Of a stretch of DNA of 9,740 bases, positions 6,271 to 9,740 are shown one piece after another; the stretch's first letter is position 1, and every line of letters starts with the position of its first letter. The stretch is from Ottowia sp. Its GTDB lineage: Bacteria; Pseudomonadota; Gammaproteobacteria; Burkholderiales; Burkholderiaceae_C. The stretch covers positions 1-9,740 of the forward strand of contig JALOAS010000104.1 of the NCBI GenBank assembly GCA_023228705.1, given 5' to 3'. Below the pieces are notes generated by a model. It made no database searches. It was not told where the DNA came from and worked only from the letters and a program-made list of their open reading frames with translations. A program made the translations under genes and the position numbers.

Positions 6271-8090
6271 GACGGCCCCGGTTGCGCGCGCGGCTGGTGG
6301 TGGCCCTGCCGCTGCTGACGATCGCGGTGTTCTTTGTCCTGCTCATCTATTCGCTGGTCCGGCTGGCGCTGACGCAGCATGACATGCGGCTGGAGGCGCC
6401 GCACAACAACCTGCTGTGGGTCATCTCGCAGGCGCAGACGTCCAGCCTGCGCCTGGCCGGTGCCGTGGGCCAGACGGCCCTGGGCACGCTGGAGCCGGGG
6501 GCGCTGGCGCGCCACCACCAGGTGCTGGTCAGCCGCCTTGCCCTGATGGACGAGGGGCCGCAGTTGCGCCAGCTCCAAGCACTGGGATACGCCGGGCGGC
6601 TGCGCGATTTCCGCCAGGACCTGCCCGAGCTGGCACGGCTGCTGGACCGGCTGCGCCCGGGTCAGGTCGCCGTTGCCGCCGAGATCGACGCGCTGCTGGC
6701 GCCGCTGCAGCAGACGCTGACGCAGGCGGCGACGCAGGCCATGGTCGCCGAGTGGGACGACCTGGGCGACAAGCTGGAGGCCAGCCGCGCCGGCCTGCGG
6801 CAGGTCATTTTCTTCCTCGTGGGCCTGCTGCTGGCCGGCGCCGCGCTCAGCGTCCATTTGCTGCAGGCCACGCGCCGGGCCAGGCGGCAAGCGTATCTGC
6901 TGAGCCGCGCCAAGGCGTTCTCCGAGCGCATCGTCAGCTCCAGCGCCGAAGCCATCATCGCCATTGACCTGGCGCGCCGCTGCACGGTCTGCAACGAAGC
7001 GGCCGAGCGCCTGTTCGGGCGCCCTGCGCATGCCGTGGTCGGTGCGCCGCTGCAACTGGTGGCACCGCTGTTTGACGTGGCCACCGTGGTCCGCGCCATG
7101 GACCGGGCGCTGGCCGGGGAGCTGGCGGTCCTGCACGACCAGCCTTTTTTCCGCAGCGCGGATGCGCCGCCGCGCTACCTGGAGCTGCGCTGCGCACCCA
7201 TCCATTCGGGTACGCAGATCGTGGGCGCGATCGTGATGTCATTTGATACCACCGAACAGCGCGCCGCACAGCGCGAAATCGCCATGCACCGCGACCACCT
7301 GGAAGAGCTGGTGCAGGCGCGCACGCGCGAGCTGGACGCCGCGCTCGCGCGCGAGCGCCAGGCCGCCGAGCTGTACCGCAACTTTGGCGCCATGATCTCG
7401 CACCAGTTCCGCACGCCGCTGGCCATCGTCGACTCCGCGCTGCAGCGGCTCATGCGCCACGGCGGCCGCCTGTCCGAAGATGAAATCCGCGAACGCAGCG
7501 GCCGCGCGCGCGACGCGGTGGCCCGGCTCATCGGGCTCATTGAGAGCACGCTGGACGCGGCGCGGCTGGACGCCGGCCACATGGCGGTCCACGGCCGGGT
7601 CTGCCAGCTGGCCGAGCTGGCCGCCGACGCCTGCGAGCAGCAGCGCCAGCAGACACCGGAACGGCAGATCGTGCTGGACGTGCCGGCCGACGGCTGTCCA
7701 CCCGTGTTTTGCGATCCGGTGCAGACCGATCACATCCTGGGCAACCTGCTGTCCAACGCCGCGCGCTACGCGCCGCCGGGCACGCCGCTGCAGGTGAGCC
7801 TGCGCCGCAGCGGCGCGCGCGTCGAATGCGCGGTCGGCAACCACGGTGCGCTGGCCGAGGGCGTCGATCCGGCGCTGCTGTTCGAGCGCTATTACCGCGG
7901 GAGCGACTCGCGCGGCCATCCCGGCGTCGGCATCGGCCTGTACATGGCGCGCTCGCTGGCCCGGCTGCAAGGCGGCGAGCTGGCGCTGCAAGCGGACACG
8001 CCCGGGATGGTGACCTTTGTCCTGGCGCTGCCGGTCGCTGATGCAGCGACGCCGGCGCCACCTGCGCCGCGGCTGGAGTCCGCCGCATGA
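6267..8090 (+). CDS. Membrane sensor histidine kinase with PAS domain
   Basis: A 607-residue kinase. The start is taken as the GTG at 6267 because it overlaps the upstream stop by four bases and immediately gives a basic N-terminus followed by a membrane helix (about 11-33). The periplasmic part is about 34-178, a second helix about 179-200, and a PAS domain about 216-330. A short coiled linker precedes the HisKA helix with the H-box SHQFRTPL (His379 as phosphoacceptor). The ATPase domain shows the N-box with Asn493 and Asn497, a G1 region reading VGNHG rather than VxDxG, the F-box LFERYYRG and the G2 box GVGIGLYMAR. It should phosphorylate the response regulator encoded next, whose ATG overlaps its stop (ATGA, 8087-8090). 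The periplasmic signal is unknown; the exported protein encoded just upstream is the obvious candidate partner. Confidence 0.93.
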   Translation: MRRPRLRARLVVALPLLTIAVFFVLLIYSLVRLALTQHDMRLEAPHNNLLWVISQAQTSSLRLAGAVGQTALGTLEPGALARHHQVLVSRLALMDEGPQLRQLQALGYAGRLRDFRQDLPELARLLDRLRPGQVAVAAEIDALLAPLQQTLTQAATQAMVAEWDDLGDKLEASRAGLRQVIFFLVGLLLAGAALSVHLLQATRRARRQAYLLSRAKAFSERIVSSSAEAIIAIDLARRCTVCNEAAERLFGRPAHAVVGAPLQLVAPLFDVATVVRAMDRALAGELAVLHDQPFFRSADAPPRYLELRCAPIHSGTQIVGAIVMSFDTTEQRAAQREIAMHRDHLEELVQARTRELDAALARERQAAELYRNFGAMISHQFRTPLAIVDSALQRLMRHGGRLSEDEIRERSGRARDAVARLIGLIESTLDAARLDAGHMAVHGRVCQLAELAADACEQQRQQTPERQIVLDVPADGCPPVFCDPVQTDHILGNLLSNAARYAPPGTPLQVSLRRSGARVECAVGNHGALAEGVDPALLFERYYRGSDSRGHPGVGIGLYMARSLARLQGGELALQADTPGMVTFVLALPVADAATPAPPAPRLESAA

Positions 8091-8755
8091 CGCAGGTCGC
8101 GTCCCGCCGCAGCGGGCAGCAGCCCACGGTGCTGTGCGTCGACGACGAACCCGACCTGCTGCGTGACCTGAGCGAGGAGCTCGAGGAGGCTGGCTACCGG
8201 GTCCTGTCCGCAGACAGCGGGCGTGCCGCGCTGGCGCAAATCAGGCGCGTGCAGCCGGACCTCATCCTCTGCGACATCTCCATGCCTGGCATGGATGGCT
8301 TTGAGCTGCTCGCCGCGGTCCGCGACCTGGGTGCCGGGCTGGCCGGAATTCCCTTTGTCTTCCTGACCGCGCTCAGCGACCCGCGCGACATCGTGGCCGG
8401 CAAGCGCGTCGGCGCCGACGATTACCTGGTCAAGCCCATAGACTATGAGCTGCTGCTGGCCACGGTGGAGGCCCGCCTGCGCCAGGTCCAGCGCATTCGC
8501 GCGGCCGGGCAGCACGATTCGGCGCCCCTGGATCCCGAGGCGCTGGTCCAGCGCCTCGCGCTGACGCCGGCAGAAGCCCGGGTCGCGGCCGGGCTGGCGC
8601 GCGGCGGCCGCACGCTGGAGCAGGTGGCGGCAGACCTGGGCATCGCCCGCAGCACCGCCGCATTCCACCTGCGCAACATCTTTGCCAAGACCGGAACCAA
8701 CCGGCAGGCGGACCTGGTGGCGCTGGTCTTGCGGTCTACTTCGCAGGCCGGGTAG
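8087..8755 (+). CDS. Response regulator, receiver domain plus LuxR-type DNA-binding domain
   Basis: A 222-residue two-component regulator. The receiver domain (about 13-135) has the acidic pair Asp19/Asp20, the phosphoacceptor Asp63 in LCDISMPGMDG, Thr94 in VFLTA and Lys116 in LVKP. A LuxR/FixJ-type helix-turn-helix follows at about 158-218 (LTPAEARV..., then the recognition helix STAAFHLRNIFAKTGTNRQADL). It overlaps the kinase gene by four bases and is almost certainly its cognate partner. The output is transcriptional control. Targets are not visible, but the divergent spacer at 5581-5736, with its palindrome, is a reasonable place to look. Confidence 0.95.
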   Translation: MTQVASRRSGQQPTVLCVDDEPDLLRDLSEELEEAGYRVLSADSGRAALAQIRRVQPDLILCDISMPGMDGFELLAAVRDLGAGLAGIPFVFLTALSDPRDIVAGKRVGADDYLVKPIDYELLLATVEARLRQVQRIRAAGQHDSAPLDPEALVQRLALTPAEARVAAGLARGGRTLEQVAADLGIARSTAAFHLRNIFAKTGTNRQADLVALVLRSTSQAG

Positions 8756-9125
8756 GCAGGGCGCCTTCCAGGGCTTCTGGAGGCAACGTGGCATTGCTGC
8801 GGCACGGCTTTGCAACTGTGCCTTCGCCGGCCCGGCCAGCTGGGGCCAGAAAACAAGGCGGCAAACCCCACGCCTTGCCCGCCAGTTTCCGCGCTGGACC
8901 GGCGGCTCGGATCAAGGCCAGGATCAGGTTGCTTGGGTCTCATGAGGCCAGGCGCGACCACATCCGGTGGACCTGTTCGGCGCCACCGGATGGCCGGCCG
9001 GGCGCAGGGTGTGTCCATGCGAATCTTTATCGTCGCCCTCACACGAAATGACAGCGCTTTTGCCAACACGCCCTTGAGCTCGTGAACGCGCAAGCGAGCC
9101 CTCCGCATGAGCGCGGGCGGCCGGT
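8756..9125. other. Intergenic stretch without a supported gene
   Basis: About 370 bp lie between the convergent ends of the response regulator gene and the ubiquitin-like gene. Several short open frames cross it on both strands, but none has a ribosome binding site, a recognisable domain or agreement with its neighbours. It contains one strong inverted repeat (8961-8992). No T-tracted terminator was found, although convergent genes would be expected to have one. Confidence 0.6.
8961..8992. repeat. Inverted repeat, possible hairpin between convergent genes
   Basis: CATCCGGTGG (8961-8970) and CCACCGGATG (8983-8992) are perfect 10-bp arms around a 12-base loop. It lies about 200 bp past the stop of the response regulator gene and about 130 bp past the stop of the ubiquitin-like gene. 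It could act as a transcript-end hairpin for either, but no T-run follows on either strand, so a standard Rho-independent terminator is not supported. Confidence 0.5.
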
Positions 9126-9464
9126 TCAGCGCGGCCCGCGCCCGCGGCGCTTGATGATCCCGAGCAGCCCGATCGCCACTCCGGTCAGGCACAGGGAAGC
9201 AAGAGACAATGTCGGCACCGCCTGTATTTGTCCGTCCGGACCTGTGGTACGCAAGACCACGAGCAGGGTGGATTCCTTCTGGATGTTGTAGTCACTTAGC
9301 GTCCGATCGTTCGCAAGCGTCTTGCCAGCAAAAATCAGGCGCTGCTGCCGGACCGGAATACCTTCCTTGTCGCTGATCTTCTGTTTGACTTGTTCAATGG
9401 TATCGCCAGACTCAACGTCCAGGGTAATGGTTTTGCCGGTGAGTGTCTTGATGAAGATCTGCAT
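9126..9464 (-). CDS. Bacterial ubiquitin-like protein with IPTL-CTERM-type sorting tail
   Basis: A 112-residue protein. Residues 1-76 align to eukaryotic ubiquitin without gaps; I count 58 of 76 identities from memory of the human sequence. Lys6, 11, 27, 29, 33, 48 and 63 are all present, as are Leu8, Ile44 and Val70 of the main binding patch; His68 is Leu. The conjugating end is changed: LRLRGG becomes LRTTGP, so there is no diglycine. A short linker (77-82) leads to VPTLSLAS, a hydrophobic helix (about 88-104) and a KRRGRGPR end. This is the three-part layout of IPTL-CTERM signals, which exosortase H-type enzymes process in proteobacteria, though here without the usual WG. The ATG at 9464 is chosen because it matches ubiquitin Met1; no Shine-Dalgarno sequence is evident and no signal peptide precedes the fold. 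The ubiquitin part is about 52% GC and the tail about 67%. No E1, E2, ligase, deubiquitinase or exosortase gene is in the window. Function is unknown. Confidence 0.92.
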   Translation of the reverse strand: MQIFIKTLTGKTITLDVESGDTIEQVKQKISDKEGIPVRQQRLIFAGKTLANDRTLSDYNIQKESTLLVVLRTTGPDGQIQAVPTLSLASLCLTGVAIGLLGIIKRRGRGPR

Positions 9465-9579
9465 GATTGAAGCAGGCTCGATTGCATTTGGGGGCTGCGG
9501 ATGCGCAGTTACACTTTCCAATCTTGCGAACGCCAAATAAAAGCGCCCGGACGCAACATATTGCAACTGGCAAATAGCC

Positions 9580-9608
9580 TTGACAAACAAACACTGACCC
9601 ATTTTAAT
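9580..9608 (+). promoter_or_regulatory. Sigma-70-type promoter for the gene at 9705
   Basis: TTGACA (9580-9585) is an exact -35 consensus. A 17-base spacer leads to TTTAAT (9603-9608), which matches the -10 consensus at five of six positions. It faces right, giving a leader of about 90 bases before the ATG at 9705. It lies about 115 bp upstream of the ubiquitin-like gene's start and points away from it. Confidence 0.75.
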
Positions 9609-9627
9609 GTTGAGTCACGTACGCCAT

Positions 9628-9649
9628 CCTGGCGCACCGCAGCGCCGGG
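9628..9649 (+). repeat. Stem-loop in the leader of the gene at 9705
   Basis: CCTGGCGC and GCGCCGGG can pair (one G-T wobble) around the loop ACCGCA, soon after the predicted transcription start. It may only stabilise the leader; no T-run follows that would make it an attenuator. Confidence 0.35.
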
Positions 9650-9691
9650 GCAGAGCGAAAAGGCCCGGTGCGTGCTGCCTTCAAATACCAA

Positions 9692-9697
9692 GAGGAG
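9692..9697 (+). promoter_or_regulatory. Ribosome binding site for the gene at 9705
   Basis: GAGGAG lies seven bases before the ATG at 9705. It is a strong site and supports the short partial reading frame as a real gene. Confidence 0.75.
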
Positions 9698-9704
9698 ACT
9701 TTGC

Positions 9705-9740
9705 ATGAGCAATCTATTCAGACCAAGCGCGCCCCGGCGC
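9705..9740 (+). CDS. Start of a gene running off the right edge (MSNLFRPSAPRR..., possibly HlyD-type)
   Basis: Only 12 codons are visible. The gene is supported by a strong ribosome binding site and a near-consensus promoter rather than by its sequence. The opening MSNLFRP resembles the first residues of some HlyD-family membrane-fusion proteins of bacteriocin-type exporters, which often begin M..LFRPEA. Seven residues cannot settle a family, so treat this as a hint only. It is divergent from the ubiquitin-like gene. Confidence 0.65.
   Translation, partial: MSNLFRPSAPRR

Noticed and set aside
6783..6793. Histidine kinase G1 box change (VGNHG, actually encoded near 7831-7850) as a sign of a dead kinase
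   Set aside because: Asn in place of Asp in this box occurs in known active kinases such as CusS-type sensors, and the H, N, F and G2 boxes are intact.
9111..9141. GCGCGGGC/GCCCGCGC inverted repeat at the 3' end of the ubiquitin-like gene as a terminator
   Set aside because: It overlaps the stop codon, consists of very GC-rich sequence where such repeats arise by chance, and has no T-run.
9234..9260. LRTTG at the end of the ubiquitin domain as an LPxTG-like sortase motif
   Set aside because: It lacks the proline, lies where ubiquitin has LRLRG, and the VPTL motif plus helix and basic end further on fits an exosortase-type signal in a proteobacterium much better.

Overview
The window is GC-rich, tightly packed bacterial DNA. 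Gene content and codon use fit a betaproteobacterium, most likely of the order Burkholderiales. This rests on DUF805 and DUF2799 families, an IPTL-CTERM-type sorting tail and high-GC codon use; no rRNA or housekeeping marker is present, so the taxon is an inference.

Left part (1-5580, all on the minus strand, read right to left): a six-gene cluster of envelope proteins. In transcription order it holds a multi-pass membrane protein (332 aa), a secreted protein with a Met/Gln-rich end (240 aa), a DUF805 membrane protein (161 aa), a secreted von Willebrand factor A (VWA) protein with three near-identical Ig-like repeats plus a divergent fourth (589 aa), a DUF2799-type lipoprotein (177 aa), and a second VWA protein cut by the left edge. 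The two VWA genes are tandem paralogues. Their mature parts are almost identical, while their signal peptides differ.

Middle part (5737-8755, plus strand): a three-gene operon divergent from the first cluster. It encodes a small secreted protein with a molybdopterin-oxidoreductase-like fold but no cofactor cysteine, a membrane histidine kinase with a PAS domain, and a LuxR-type response regulator. Both junctions are 4-base stop/start overlaps. The first protein is probably the periplasmic sensor or an accessory of the kinase. An 8+8 bp palindrome lies in the divergent spacer.

Right part (8756-9740): a gene-free stretch of about 370 bp with one strong inverted repeat, then a minus-strand gene (9126-9464) that is the most striking element. 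Its first 76 residues align without gaps to eukaryotic ubiquitin, with about 76% identity by eye. All seven ubiquitin lysines and the L8/I44/V70 patch are kept. The conjugating LRLRGG end is replaced by LRTTGP, followed by a short linker, a VPTL motif, a hydrophobic stretch and a basic end, which is the layout of an IPTL-CTERM (exosortase) sorting signal. The ubiquitin part is about 52% GC by hand count and the tail about 67%, as if a foreign domain had been joined to a native sorting tail. A near-consensus sigma-70 promoter then faces right and drives a gene of which only 12 codons are in the window.
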